A stretch of 64,000 nucleotides of DNA from Amycolatopsis regifaucium (GTDB taxonomy: Bacteria; Actinomycetota; Actinomycetes; Mycobacteriales; Pseudonocardiaceae). Of the stretch, positions 54,266 through 62,616 are shown piece by piece. Numbering within the stretch: the first letter of the stretch is position 1; each line of letters begins with the position of its first letter. The notes under the pieces are model-generated. The model saw nothing but the letters and a program-made list of their open reading frames with translations, made no database searches and was not told the origin of the DNA. Location of the stretch: positions 1 through 64,000 of the forward strand of contig NZ_LQCI01000011.1 of assembly GCF_001613935.1 (NCBI RefSeq). The letters are read 5' to 3'. A program made the position numbers and the translations under genes.

Positions 54266-55096
54266 TCAGCACTGAGACCCGAGGAAATCGGCAAGAGCGC
54301 GGCCGATCCGGTCCGGGGCGTTCTCGGTGGGAATGTGGCTCGCGCCCGGGATGCGGACAAGGGTGGTTCGCGGGATCTCCAGCGCGAACTTCTCGGCGTA
54401 TTCCACCTTTTCGAAGCGGTCGTCCTCGCCCCAGATCAGCAACTTGGGCGTCGCGGATCGGCGCAGCCTGGGAACGAGATCCAGCGTGTAGCGGCTCGCG
54501 GCCGCACCCGCCATGGCCAGCCAGGAGCGGCGGACCCGAGGGTCCGTCCACGGATCCAGGTATTCGGCGATGCGCTGTTCGGTGGCGGCTCCGGCCAGAT
54601 CCGTGGTCAAAGCCTTGCGGCGAGCGGTGAGAAACTCTTCGCCGGTGGCCGCCACCCGAAGAAGCCGCGCCACGTGAGGCGACGGCCACGAGTCGTACAT
54701 GACCGAGTTGACCAAGGCCAGCCGGGGGATCGGCATCAGTTCGCGCGCGAGGAGATGCTGCGCGACCGCGCCACCGATGTCATGCCCCACCACGGCGATC
54801 GGCCCGGAAACCTCGAGTACGGACACGAAACGCGTCGTCCACTCCGCCAGGGCCGGGACCGTGGCCGTCTCCAAGGCCAACTCTCCTCCCGACCGCCCCG
54901 TCCCGGGGAAGTCGACCGCGATGGGCCGCAGCCCCGCCCTCGCCAGGCTGCCCAGCACGGGAAGCCAGACGCGGCTCCAATATGTTCCGTGCAACAGCAG
55001 CACCACCGGGCCGTCCTGGCGCACGGTGAGATAGCTCGCCGTCTCACCCTCGACCCGGGCCGCGGTCCGCACGATGTCTGCTTCCGTCGCACCCAT
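54266..55096 (-). CDS. Alpha/beta hydrolase, epoxide-hydrolase/dehalogenase-like
   Basis: A 276-residue hydrolase. LLLHGTYWSRVWLPVLGSLA marks the oxyanion hole, GLRPIAVDFPGTGRS the loop after strand 4, and VVGHDIGGAVAQHLLARELM (about residue 110) the elbow. There Asp replaces Ser as nucleophile, as in epoxide hydrolases and haloalkane dehalogenases. PKLLIWGEDDRF and GASHIPTENAPDRI supply acid and His. The start at 55096 avoids an unsupported ~115-residue upstream extension. Substrate unknown. Confidence 0.85.
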   Translation of the reverse strand: MGATEADIVRTAARVEGETASYLTVRQDGPVVLLLHGTYWSRVWLPVLGSLARAGLRPIAVDFPGTGRSGGELALETATVPALAEWTTRFVSVLEVSGPIAVVGHDIGGAVAQHLLARELMPIPRLALVNSVMYDSWPSPHVARLLRVAATGEEFLTARRKALTTDLAGAATEQRIAEYLDPWTDPRVRRSWLAMAGAAASRYTLDLVPRLRRSATPKLLIWGEDDRFEKVEYAEKFALEIPRTTLVRIPGASHIPTENAPDRIGRALADFLGSQC

Positions 55097-55226
55097 GGGA
55101 TCACTGTGACCGGGCCCGGCTTCCAGTCCCAGTATCGGAAAAGACATCTCCCGACACATTCCTGCCATTCGCCCGGTCCCGGGTGGCGCGGGCGACCGAG
55201 AATGCCGCCCGGCAAGTTCCCCCGCG

Positions 55227-56255
55227 TCAGCCCCCGTTGTGACCAGACGTGCCGTCAGGTTCCTGGCCCGTCGTGCACAGACGGCTCCGGAGGAATTCGG
55301 TGATCTCCGCCCGCGCCGCTTTGGCCTGCGGCACCACGCCCGGCATGCTGAGGAACGCGTGGGTGGCCCCGGGATGCTCGGTGAGCACCGCGGGCGTCCC
55401 GGCCTCCAGCAGCCGTTCGGCGTACCGGCGGGCGTGATCGGCAAGGGGGTCGAAGGTCGGTACCACCAGCAACGCCGGGGGCAGCCCGCTCAGCTCGTCG
55501 GCCCGCAGTGGCGACAGCGCCCGAGGATCCCTGCCCGGCGGAACGGCCAACCGCTGAAGCAGCCGCATCTGCGCCATGTTCAGCGTCGGGCTGTCCGCGT
55601 ACTGGGTCATCGAGGCATGGCCGAATCCCTCGTCGGTCACATCGAGCGCGGGGTTGACCAGCACCTGTGCGCGCAGGCGCAGGCCGAACTCCTTGGCCCG
55701 GAACGTGTTCAGCGCGGCGATCGCACCGCCGGTGCTCTCGCCGAAGACCGCGACCCGTTCCGGGTCGATCCCCCATCGCGCGGCGTGCCGCACCACGTGG
55801 TTCAGCACGTCCCAGCCGTCGTCGACAGCCGAGAGCAGCGGAGTCCCCGGACGGAGAAGACGGTGCTCGACCGAGACGACGACCGACGGCAGCCGGGCGG
55901 CGAGGTGACTGTTCACCCAGTCGCTCTGCACCGCCGTCCCGACGAACCCGCCGCCGTGGACATGCAGCACGAGCGGCAAGGCGGCGCTCTCACCGCCGTG
56001 CTTCGGTGACGGCCGGTACACCCGGACCGGGAGCAGCCTGCCGGGTAACGCGACCTCTTCCCAGCGGATCTCGGCGCCGCGGTCCGGGAACCCGGTGATC
56101 ACGCGAGCCAGCGGGGACGCTCGCTTGCGATTCACCGTCTCGCTGAAAGTGGCCAGCTCCTCGCCGGTCATCGCCGACCAGTCCGGTTCCTTCCCCAGCG
56201 CCTGCAGCAACCGGATACCCCTGGGTGGCCGTTGCGTTCCGAGGTGTTCGCCCAT
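55227..56255 (-). CDS. Hormone-sensitive-lipase-family esterase
   Basis: A 342-residue alpha/beta hydrolase with the HSL motif LVLHVHGGGFVGTAVQSDWV (HGGG, about residue 98), the elbow VAVFGESTGGAIAALNTFRA (GESTG, about 171), PALLVVPTFDPLADHARRYA for the acid and PGATHAFLSMPG for the His. It hydrolyses short acyl esters. It diverges from a TetR regulator across 72 bp holding inverted GCTAC/GTAGC repeats, so that regulator probably controls it. Confidence 0.9.
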   Translation of the reverse strand: MGEHLGTQRPPRGIRLLQALGKEPDWSAMTGEELATFSETVNRKRASPLARVITGFPDRGAEIRWEEVALPGRLLPVRVYRPSPKHGGESAALPLVLHVHGGGFVGTAVQSDWVNSHLAARLPSVVVSVEHRLLRPGTPLLSAVDDGWDVLNHVVRHAARWGIDPERVAVFGESTGGAIAALNTFRAKEFGLRLRAQVLVNPALDVTDEGFGHASMTQYADSPTLNMAQMRLLQRLAVPPGRDPRALSPLRADELSGLPPALLVVPTFDPLADHARRYAERLLEAGTPAVLTEHPGATHAFLSMPGVVPQAKAARAEITEFLRSRLCTTGQEPDGTSGHNGG

Positions 56256-56277
56256 GTCTCCTCCATCGCCTGGTTAC

Positions 56278-56307
56278 GCTACCGATAGTAGCGATACTGA
56301 TCGTAGC
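56278..56307. promoter_or_regulatory. Probable TetR operator between esterase and TetR genes
   Basis: GCTAC (56278-56282), GTAGC (56288-56292) and GTAGC (56303-56307) give nested inverted repeats, and GATA words recur between them. The spacing fits a TetR-type operator shared by the divergent genes. Confidence 0.5.
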
Positions 56308-56327
56308 GAAATTGCTATGGTGGTGCC

Positions 56328-56924
56328 ATGACTCCAGCGGCCGCCTCCGCCAAGCCGCCCGGCCGGCCACGCGCGGGCATCGACGCCGCGGTCTTCGCCG
56401 CGACGTTGGGCACGGTCCACGAACTGGGCTACGCGGGCGCGACGATGGACCGCATCGCCGCGGCGGCGGGGGTCGCGAAGACGACGCTCTACCGTCGCTG
56501 GCCGTCGAAAGGGGCGTTGATCACAGATTGCCTCGTCGACGCTTTCGGACCGGCACCACTGAAGGGCGTCAGCCGGGACGAGGACCTGACCTCGAGCATC
56601 CGCTGGATCGCCGCGAAGATCGGGAACCCCGGGGTGGGCGCGGCGTTCGCGGGCGTGTTCGTCGACGCCGTCCACGATCCGGCCCTGCGCGAGATCCTGT
56701 CCACCCGGCTGCAGGACCCCTACCGGATCGCGCTCCAGGACGCGCTCGGCGAATCGGAGGACCGGGTCCTGCTCTTCGTCGACATCGTCGTCGGAACCTT
56801 GCTGCACCGGATGGGCATGACCGGCGCGCCGATGGTCGAGGCCGACGTCACCGCGCTGGTCGAGATGGTTCTGCGCTACTTCGGCCGCCCCCGCGGCGGC
56901 CACGATTCGACGAATCGCCGGTAA
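56328..56924 (+). CDS. TetR-family regulator
   Basis: A 198-residue regulator: helix-turn-helix at about residues 20-66 (VFAATLGTVHELGYAGATMD, AAAAGVAKTTLYRRWPSKGA), followed by a TetR_C-type ligand domain ending FVDIVVGTLLHRMGMTGAPM. It diverges from the HSL-type esterase and probably represses it; the operator candidate lies between them. The amino-acid permease follows 63 bp downstream on the same strand. Confidence 0.92.
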   Translation: MTPAAASAKPPGRPRAGIDAAVFAATLGTVHELGYAGATMDRIAAAAGVAKTTLYRRWPSKGALITDCLVDAFGPAPLKGVSRDEDLTSSIRWIAAKIGNPGVGAAFAGVFVDAVHDPALREILSTRLQDPYRIALQDALGESEDRVLLFVDIVVGTLLHRMGMTGAPMVEADVTALVEMVLRYFGRPRGGHDSTNRR

Positions 56925-56987
56925 TCGAGGTGACCGGGCAACGATCTGCTGTCCGGCGTGTCCGGCACGGCGGATACGGTCCTCGGC

Positions 56988-58406
56988 ATGACTCTGCGAG
57001 CCGCGGCGGTGCGGCGGAAACCGGTCGCCGATCTGATCGCCGACAGTGATCACGGCACGCTGAAGCGCTCCCTCGGGCTCGGGCAGCTGACCATGCTCAG
57101 CATCGGCGCCACGCTGGGCAGCGGGATCTTCGTCGTGCTCGGCGAAGCGGTACCCGTGGCGGGGCCCGCGGTCGTGCTGTCCTTCGTGCTCGCCGGGATC
57201 ACCGCTCTCTTCTCCGCGCTCTCCTACGCCGAACTCGCCGGGATGATCCCGGTGTCCGGATCGTCCTACTCCTACGCCTACGCCACGCTCGGTGAACTGG
57301 TCGCCTGGGTCTGCGGTTGGTGCCTGGTGCTCGAGTACGGCGTCTCGGTGGCGTCGGTGGCCGTCGGCTGGGGGCAGTACCTCAACGAGTTGCTGCGGCT
57401 GGCGTTCGGTTTCGCCATTCCCGACGCGTTCAGCCAGCCACCGGGCTCAGGCGGGATCGTCAACGTCCCGGCCATCGTCGTCGTCCTGCTCGCCATGTTC
57501 CTGTTGCTGTCCGGCGCGAAGGAGAGCGCGCGGGCCAACGCGATCATGGTCGCGGTCAAGGTCGGCACGCTGGTGCTGTTCTGCGCGATCGCGTTCTCCG
57601 CGGTGCGGGCGGCGAACTTCGCCCCGTTCCTGCCGCTCGGCCTGGCCGGGCTGAGCGCCGGCGCGGCGAAACTGTTCTTCTCCTACATCGGTTTCGACGC
57701 GGCCTCCACGGCGGGCGAGGAGGCGAAGAACCCCCAACGGGATCTGCCGAGAGCGATCCTGCTCTCGCTCGCGATCGTCACCGTGCTGTACTGCCTGGTC
57801 GCCGTGGCGGCCGTCGGCGCGCTGCCGTGGCAGGAATTCGACGGCAAGGAGGCCGCGCTCTCGCACGTGCTCGGTGCCGTGTCCGACAACCCGCTGTGGG
57901 CCGCGCTGCTGGCCGTCGGCGCCATCGTGGCGATCTCCAGTGTCGTACTGACCGTCCTCTATGGACAGACCCGCATCCTGTACTCGATGTCCCGGGACGG
58001 CCTCGTCCCCGCCGCTCTGTCCAAAGTGGATCCCAAGACCGGCACCCCCCGGGTCAACACCCTGGTGGTCTCCGGCTTCGTCGCGGCGCTGGCCGCGTTC
58101 ATCCCGCTCGGGAAACTGGCCGACGCCACCAGCATCGGCACGCTGTTCGCCTTCGGCTTGGTGAACGTCGCCGTCCTGCTGCTGCGCAGGCGGCAACCGG
58201 AGGCCCCGCGCTCGTTCCGTGTGCCGTTCTCCCCCGTCACGCCGATCCTCGGGGTGCTGTGCTGCGGTTACATGATGCTCAGCCTCGATGGCGCGACCTG
58301 GATCGTCTTCGCCGGCTGGATGGCGCTCGGTCTGCTCATCTACTTCGGTTACAGCATGCGCCGCTCCCGGCTCGCCGGCCCCGGCGAGCAGCGCAGCGCG
58401 AGGTGA
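56988..58406 (+). CDS. APC-family amino-acid permease
   Basis: A ~472-residue permease with about 12 transmembrane helices. The hallmark GATLGSGIFVVLGEAVPVAG lies in helix 1 (about residues 39-58). SYAELAGMIPVSGSSYSYAY and AKLFFSYIGFDAASTAGEEA with NPQRDLPRAI, and MSRDGLVPAALSKVDPKTGT are typical of the cationic amino-acid/YfnA-like branch. ATG 56988 is preferred to GTG 56958. It might be co-regulated by the preceding TetR, but that is not shown. Confidence 0.9.
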   Translation: MTLRAAAVRRKPVADLIADSDHGTLKRSLGLGQLTMLSIGATLGSGIFVVLGEAVPVAGPAVVLSFVLAGITALFSALSYAELAGMIPVSGSSYSYAYATLGELVAWVCGWCLVLEYGVSVASVAVGWGQYLNELLRLAFGFAIPDAFSQPPGSGGIVNVPAIVVVLLAMFLLLSGAKESARANAIMVAVKVGTLVLFCAIAFSAVRAANFAPFLPLGLAGLSAGAAKLFFSYIGFDAASTAGEEAKNPQRDLPRAILLSLAIVTVLYCLVAVAAVGALPWQEFDGKEAALSHVLGAVSDNPLWAALLAVGAIVAISSVVLTVLYGQTRILYSMSRDGLVPAALSKVDPKTGTPRVNTLVVSGFVAALAAFIPLGKLADATSIGTLFAFGLVNVAVLLLRRRQPEAPRSFRVPFSPVTPILGVLCCGYMMLSLDGATWIVFAGWMALGLLIYFGYSMRRSRLAGPGEQRSAR

Positions 58407-58536
58407 TGGTGTCCATTGTGGATCGCCAAGCGGACGATCTCCGCCGAACGCGCCCCGGCGGGGCGTCGTCCGCATAGGATCGCCGTGGCGTGGACCGGGC
58501 GGCTCGATCCCGGCGGAAAGCGGTGAAAGGCAAGCC

Positions 58537-59001
58537 ATGTCAGACCTGACGTACACGATCATCGAGGCCATTCCCCGGGTGTTGCTGCTCGTGGTGGGGG
58601 TCCTCGGCCTGATCTTCTCGATCAAGCGACGCGCCAAGGGCGTCTCCGGCCTGATGGTGGGCGCTTTCGTCGTCATGCTCGTCGCCACGGCCGCGAGCAT
58701 CGTCTGGCAGTTCGTGGTGTCGAACGTGTCGTCCTGGGTCGCGTCCGGGCAGCTCAGCGGCGACGAACTCCGCTTGATCTTCATGGGTGTCGGCGTCCCG
58801 CTCGACGCCGCCGCGCTGCTCTCCTGGCTCTTGGTCGCGATCGCGGTCCTCAAGAGCGGCCGTCCGTCCCGGCAGCCCGGCGTCGCGCCGCACCCAGGGG
58901 CGGTCAACTACCCGATGGCCGCCCAGCCGGGTTTCCCGAACCCCCGGCCCGGCCACATCCAGCCTGGTCACCCGCCGGACCAGCACCCGGAAGCCCGCTG
59001 A
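58537..59001 (+). CDS. Small membrane protein with Pro/Gly-rich tail
   Basis: A 154-residue protein with three predicted helices (PRVLLLVVGVLGLIFSI, GLMVGAFVVMLVATAASIVW, LIFMGVGVPLDAAALLSWLL) and a ~55-residue cytosolic tail rich in Pro, Gly and His. No named family is recognised. AAAGGCAAG precedes ATG 58537. It is 130 bp behind the permease and convergent with the PP2C phosphatase gene. Confidence 0.75.
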   Translation: MSDLTYTIIEAIPRVLLLVVGVLGLIFSIKRRAKGVSGLMVGAFVVMLVATAASIVWQFVVSNVSSWVASGQLSGDELRLIFMGVGVPLDAAALLSWLLVAIAVLKSGRPSRQPGVAPHPGAVNYPMAAQPGFPNPRPGHIQPGHPPDQHPEAR

Positions 59002-59030
59002 ACGGGCCAAGCGTCCGTTCGGATGTGCTG

Positions 59031-60245
59031 TCAGTTCTCGGTGTCGCCGGCGACCGCGGTCGCGATGTCGGATGCCCGCTCGGCACTCGGATTCGAGCCG
59101 AACCAGTCGAGGCAGACGATCATGGCGTCGTCGGCGGCCAGGTCGCCCTCGCGGCGGGAGCGCAGTTCGTCGAGGACGGCGCCGGGAACGTGGGAAGCGG
59201 GAAGGCTCGTGGTCGCGACGACAGCCTGGACGAGGTCTCGATCGCCGTAGGGTTCCCCGTGCGCTCCGGGCACGTTGTACACGCCGTCGCTGACGAAGAC
59301 GAAGCGGTCGCCGGGCAACGCCTGGAGGCGTTCGGTGGTGTAGGTGGTGTCTTCGAACGTGCCGAGCGGGAGTTGTTCGTCGAAGACGAGCCGTTCGACT
59401 TCGCCGTCCCGCAGCCGCCACAGGCGGGGCGAACCGGCGTCGACCGCGTTGATCTCGCCGGTCGCGAGGTCGAATTCCAGCAGGAGGGCGGCGACGTGCT
59501 CTTGGCCGCGGTACTGGGCGTAGACGGCCTGATCGGCGAGTTCGGCCTGCGCGTCGAGGCCGATGCCCGCCCGCCTGGCGTTGCGCAGCGCGTTGACCGC
59601 GAGGTTGGTCAGCAACGCGGCACTGGTGCCCTCCCCCATGCCGTTGATCAGCGTGACCGCCAGTTTGTGCGCGGAAGCCGACCAGTCGAAGCAGTCACCG
59701 TAGATGGCGTACGCGGGTTCGAGCTGGCCTCCCAAGGCGAACTCGGGGCGGGCACAGGCACGGCCGGGCAGCAGCTGCCACTGCATTTCGGCGGCGAGCG
59801 TGAGCCGGGAGGAGCGGCGTGCCTGGACGTAGAGGTCGGTGTCGCGATCGGCGACGAAGACTTCGTGGCCGAGTGCTTCGGCGAACCGGCCCAGCTCGGC
59901 CCACACGGGCGGCTCCGGCTCTTCGGGCAGGGTGACGACCAGGACACCGATGCCATCTCCACGGACGGTGACCGGGAGATGTGCCCGTACGCCGTTCTCG
60001 TCCGTGTCGAACGTCGCCTGCTGGGCGGTGAAGGCCTTGCCCGCCGTCGTGCCGGAGACCGGTATCGGCTCCGCGGTGTAGGGCAGCGACGTCACCCGGC
60101 GTAGTTCAGTGAGGCTGTAGTCGGCCATCAGCAGGTCGACGGACCTGGCTCCGAAATGCTCCTGCAACGCCGAACGCAGCCCGTCGAGCAGCGCGTGGGG
60201 CTGGACGCCGCGCAGAACGCGTTCGACTGCCAGGGATCTGTCCAC
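59031..60245 (-). CDS. PP2C/SpoIIE-type Ser/Thr phosphatase with N-terminal sensor region
   Basis: A ~404-residue protein. The N-terminal part (about 1-160) has a GAF-like layout (LLDGLRSALQEHFGARSVDL, VSGTTAGKAFTAQQATFDTD, GDGIGVLVVTLPEEPEP). The phosphatase domain follows: LAAEMQWQLLPGRACARPEF, YGDCFDWSASAHKLAVTLIN, GMGEGTSAALLTNLAVNALR, and a C-terminal DRFVFVSDGVYNVPG. Such RsbU/P-like enzymes dephosphorylate anti-anti-sigma factors. It diverges from a MarR regulator and the stressosome operon, so it probably acts in the same circuit. GTG 60245 is taken as start. Confidence 0.9.
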   Translation of the reverse strand: MDRSLAVERVLRGVQPHALLDGLRSALQEHFGARSVDLLMADYSLTELRRVTSLPYTAEPIPVSGTTAGKAFTAQQATFDTDENGVRAHLPVTVRGDGIGVLVVTLPEEPEPPVWAELGRFAEALGHEVFVADRDTDLYVQARRSSRLTLAAEMQWQLLPGRACARPEFALGGQLEPAYAIYGDCFDWSASAHKLAVTLINGMGEGTSAALLTNLAVNALRNARRAGIGLDAQAELADQAVYAQYRGQEHVAALLLEFDLATGEINAVDAGSPRLWRLRDGEVERLVFDEQLPLGTFEDTTYTTERLQALPGDRFVFVSDGVYNVPGAHGEPYGDRDLVQAVVATTSLPASHVPGAVLDELRSRREGDLAADDAMIVCLDWFGSNPSAERASDIATAVAGDTEN

Positions 60246-60385
60246 TTCTGGAGCCTCCTGCTCACCGGAACCGGTGCCTGACCTGGGCACGCGGTATGTG
60301 TCGGCGCCGCTCCGTCGGACCTGTGGCAGGACGCGTCGCAGTGAGCTGAGCTGACAGCCCAGCATAAGGATGCGAGAGTGGCGGT

Positions 60386-60844
60386 GTGAACTGGTCCCCC
60401 GAGCAGCCTGACACCGAAACGGTGGCGGCGGCCGTGGCCGAGACGGCCGAGCTGCTCGAGATCATGTTCGAACGAGCCCGCGAAGCGTCTCCTCGCCCGC
60501 TCTCGACCTCCCAGGTCCGCGCGGTGGTCGCGCTCGACCACCACGACGGTCTGAACCTGCGCGCGCTCGCCGAGCTGCTCGGCTCGACACCGCCGCTGGT
60601 GAGCCGCCTGTGTGACCGGCTGGAGGCCGTCGGGTTCCTCGAACGGCTGCCCAGCAGCCGCAGCCGCCGCGAGCTCATGCTGAGGCTCAGCGACCGGGGC
60701 AAGACCTACCTGCGCAATCTCCGTGACCGGCGCCGCGAAAGTCTCCAGGCCGCGCTGGTGAAAATGTCCCCGGAAGCCAGGGCGGCGCTCGCCACCGGTC
60801 TGCTGGCGTTCCAGGAGGCGGCCGGATCCCAGACGCCGGGCTGA
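60386..60844 (+). CDS. MarR-family regulator
   Basis: A 152-residue winged-helix regulator: LNLRALAELLGSTPPLVSRL and CDRLEAVGFLERLPSSRSRR form the recognition helix and wing, with dimerisation helices at both ends. GTG 60386 is the start. A perfect 22-bp palindrome (60871-60892) lies just behind the gene and before the RsbR homologue, a likely binding site. It may therefore link small-molecule or redox sensing to the stress module. Confidence 0.9.
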   Translation: MNWSPEQPDTETVAAAVAETAELLEIMFERAREASPRPLSTSQVRAVVALDHHDGLNLRALAELLGSTPPLVSRLCDRLEAVGFLERLPSSRSRRELMLRLSDRGKTYLRNLRDRRRESLQAALVKMSPEARAALATGLLAFQEAAGSQTPG

Positions 60845-60870
60845 ACTGCCGGGATCACTCCAGTAGGGTT

Positions 60871-60892
60871 ACTGTTGTCATATGACAACAGT
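60871..60892. promoter_or_regulatory. Perfect 22-bp palindrome, probable MarR operator
   Basis: ACTGTTGTCAT (60871-60881) followed directly by ATGACAACAGT (60882-60892). The TTGTCAT/ATGACAA arms are typical of MarR-family operators. It lies 26 bp after the marR stop and 47 bp before the proposed RsbR start. Confidence 0.8.
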
Positions 60893-60939
60893 TGCGGACG
60901 CACCGGCGCGCCGCGACGGTGATCTGCCGGGAGGACGCG

Positions 60940-61806
60940 TTGCACGGCACGGAAGAAGTTACTGCCCGGGACCTGCTGGCGCGGATCTTCGAGGCGGACC
61001 AGGACCTGCTGATCGATGACTGGGTCCGCTTGCAGCTGGCCGATTCGCCTGCTCAGCTCGGCGAGGAAGGGCTTCGGCGCGAAGCCAAAGAACTGTTGGG
61101 AGCGCTCCACGGCGCCCTCGGCACTGACCTTCCGCCAGGTCAGGTCGTCGAGCGCGACGAAGCGGTCCGCTCCGCCCTGCGAGGACTGTCCGAGCGGCGA
61201 GCCCGTGCGGGCGCCGCTCCCTCGGCCACCGCTCAGGCGATCTTCGCACTCAAGCGCACCGCGCTGACGGCGCTCGAACGGCACACCGACGACCCCGCCG
61301 CGCGCTACAGCACCTCACAGGCGATCAACCAGCTCCTCGACGCCGCGGGCCTCCTGACGTTCTCGGTCTATGTCGAAGGGCGCGAGGAGATCATCCGCCG
61401 CCAGCACCAGCAGATGGTGGAGCTGTCCACCCCGGTGGTGCGGCTGTGGCGGCAGGTGCTGGCCGTACCCCTGATCGGCACGCTCGACAGCGCCCGCACC
61501 CAGGTCGTGATGCAGAACCTCCTGGAGGCGATCCAGACCCACCAAGCCCGCGTGGCGATCATCGACATCACCGGCGTGTCCACCGTGGACACGGCGGTGG
61601 CGCAGCATCTGCTGCAGACCGTCAGTGCGGTCCGGCTCATGGGCGCCGAATGCCTGATCAGCGGGGTCCGCCCGTCGATCGCCCAGACCATCACCCAGCT
61701 CGGCATCGACCTCTCGCACATCGTGACCCGCGGCTCGCTGGCCGACGCGCTGGCCACCGCGATGACCCTGCTCGACGGCCCCCGCACCCACGCGGTGACC
61801 GGGTGA
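60940..61806 (+). CDS. RsbR-type stressosome scaffold protein (STAS)
   Basis: A ~288-residue protein with an N-terminal non-haem globin-like sensor region (LLARIFEADQDLLIDDWVRL onward, about 1-150) and a C-terminal STAS domain (VVRLWRQVLAVPLIGTLDSA, IIDITGVSTVDTAVAQHLLQ, CLISGVRPSIAQTITQLGID). The Thr residues around GVSTVDTAVA are the sites RsbT phosphorylates in stressosomes. TTG 60940 is proposed as start because GGGAGGAC lies 6 nt upstream; ATG 60892 lies inside the palindrome. It leads the operon. Confidence 0.85.
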   Translation: MHGTEEVTARDLLARIFEADQDLLIDDWVRLQLADSPAQLGEEGLRREAKELLGALHGALGTDLPPGQVVERDEAVRSALRGLSERRARAGAAPSATAQAIFALKRTALTALERHTDDPAARYSTSQAINQLLDAAGLLTFSVYVEGREEIIRRQHQQMVELSTPVVRLWRQVLAVPLIGTLDSARTQVVMQNLLEAIQTHQARVAIIDITGVSTVDTAVAQHLLQTVSAVRLMGAECLISGVRPSIAQTITQLGIDLSHIVTRGSLADALATAMTLLDGPRTHAVTG

Positions 61807-62201
61807 ATCCCGGCGCCGGCCTGCCGATCCTGCGACTCGGGGACATCCTGATCAGCGGGCTGCTCAGCGACCTCGACGACACGACCGCACTCCGGTTCAC
61901 CGACGAACTCACCACCCGGATCTCCGACGAAGGGATCCGCGGCGTCATCCTCGACATCTCCCGGCTGGAGATCATCGACTCCTTCGTCGCGCGGGTACTG
62001 ATGGAGCTCGCCGCCACCGGACGAGTGCTGGGCGCGCGGATGATCGTCGCCGGGATGCGCCCCGCCGTCGCGATCACCCTGTCCGGACTCGGCCTGCGGC
62101 TCACCGGGGTGCAGACCGCGCTCAACGCCGAACAGGCCATGGAACTGCTGGGGTGGCGCCCGCCCACCGAGGCCGCCGAAGAGGCGCCTCATGCTTCCTG
62201 A
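61803..62201 (+). CDS. RsbS-type STAS anti-anti-sigma protein
   Basis: A 132-residue single STAS domain: LPILRLGDILISGLLSDLDD, VILDISRLEIIDSFVARVLM and ARMIVAGMRPAVAITLSGLG. The Ser of IIDSFVARVL is the expected phosphorylation site. Together with RsbR it forms the stressosome core that captures the RsbT kinase. GTG 61803 overlaps the upstream stop by 4 nt, and its end overlaps the RsbT start by 11 nt. Confidence 0.92.
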   Translation: MNPGAGLPILRLGDILISGLLSDLDDTTALRFTDELTTRISDEGIRGVILDISRLEIIDSFVARVLMELAATGRVLGARMIVAGMRPAVAITLSGLGLRLTGVQTALNAEQAMELLGWRPPTEAAEEAPHAS

Positions 62202-62616
62202 CGAACTCACCGACCAGGGACCGCGCGAACACTCCGTGCGCGCGGAAGAGGACCTGCTCAGCGCCCGGCACGCGGTACGGGCCGACGCGGTCGCGGCCGG
62301 CTTCTCGATCGTCGACCAGACCAAGATCGTCACCGCCGCCAGCGAACTGGTCCGGAACGCCTACATCCACGGCGGTGGCGGAACCATGACGATCGCCATC
62401 GTGCGAGACGGCCGGGGCCGGGTGGGCCTGAACCTGTCCGTCCGCGACGAGGGACCCGGCATCGCCGACGTCGAGCAGGCCATGACCGACGGCTTCTCCA
62501 CCGGCGCCGGTCTCGGGCACGGCCTCGGCGGCACCCGGCGGCTCGTCGACGAGTTCACCATCGACACCGCCCCCGGTAAGGGCACCACGGTCACCGTCGT
62601 GCGCTGGAAACGATGA
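62191..62616 (+). CDS. RsbT-type serine kinase (HATPase_c)
   Basis: A 141-residue GHKL-fold kinase. The N box is VTAASELVRNAYIHGGGGTM, the G1 box VRDEGPGIADVEQAM, and the G2 box GAGLGHGLGGTRRLVDEF. In characterised stressosomes, RsbT phosphorylates RsbS and RsbR and, once released, activates a downstream phosphatase or kinase. Its start lies within the RsbS end and its stop overlaps the next gene by 4 nt. Confidence 0.92.
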   Translation: MLPDELTDQGPREHSVRAEEDLLSARHAVRADAVAAGFSIVDQTKIVTAASELVRNAYIHGGGGTMTIAIVRDGRGRVGLNLSVRDEGPGIADVEQAMTDGFSTGAGLGHGLGGTRRLVDEFTIDTAPGKGTTVTVVRWKR

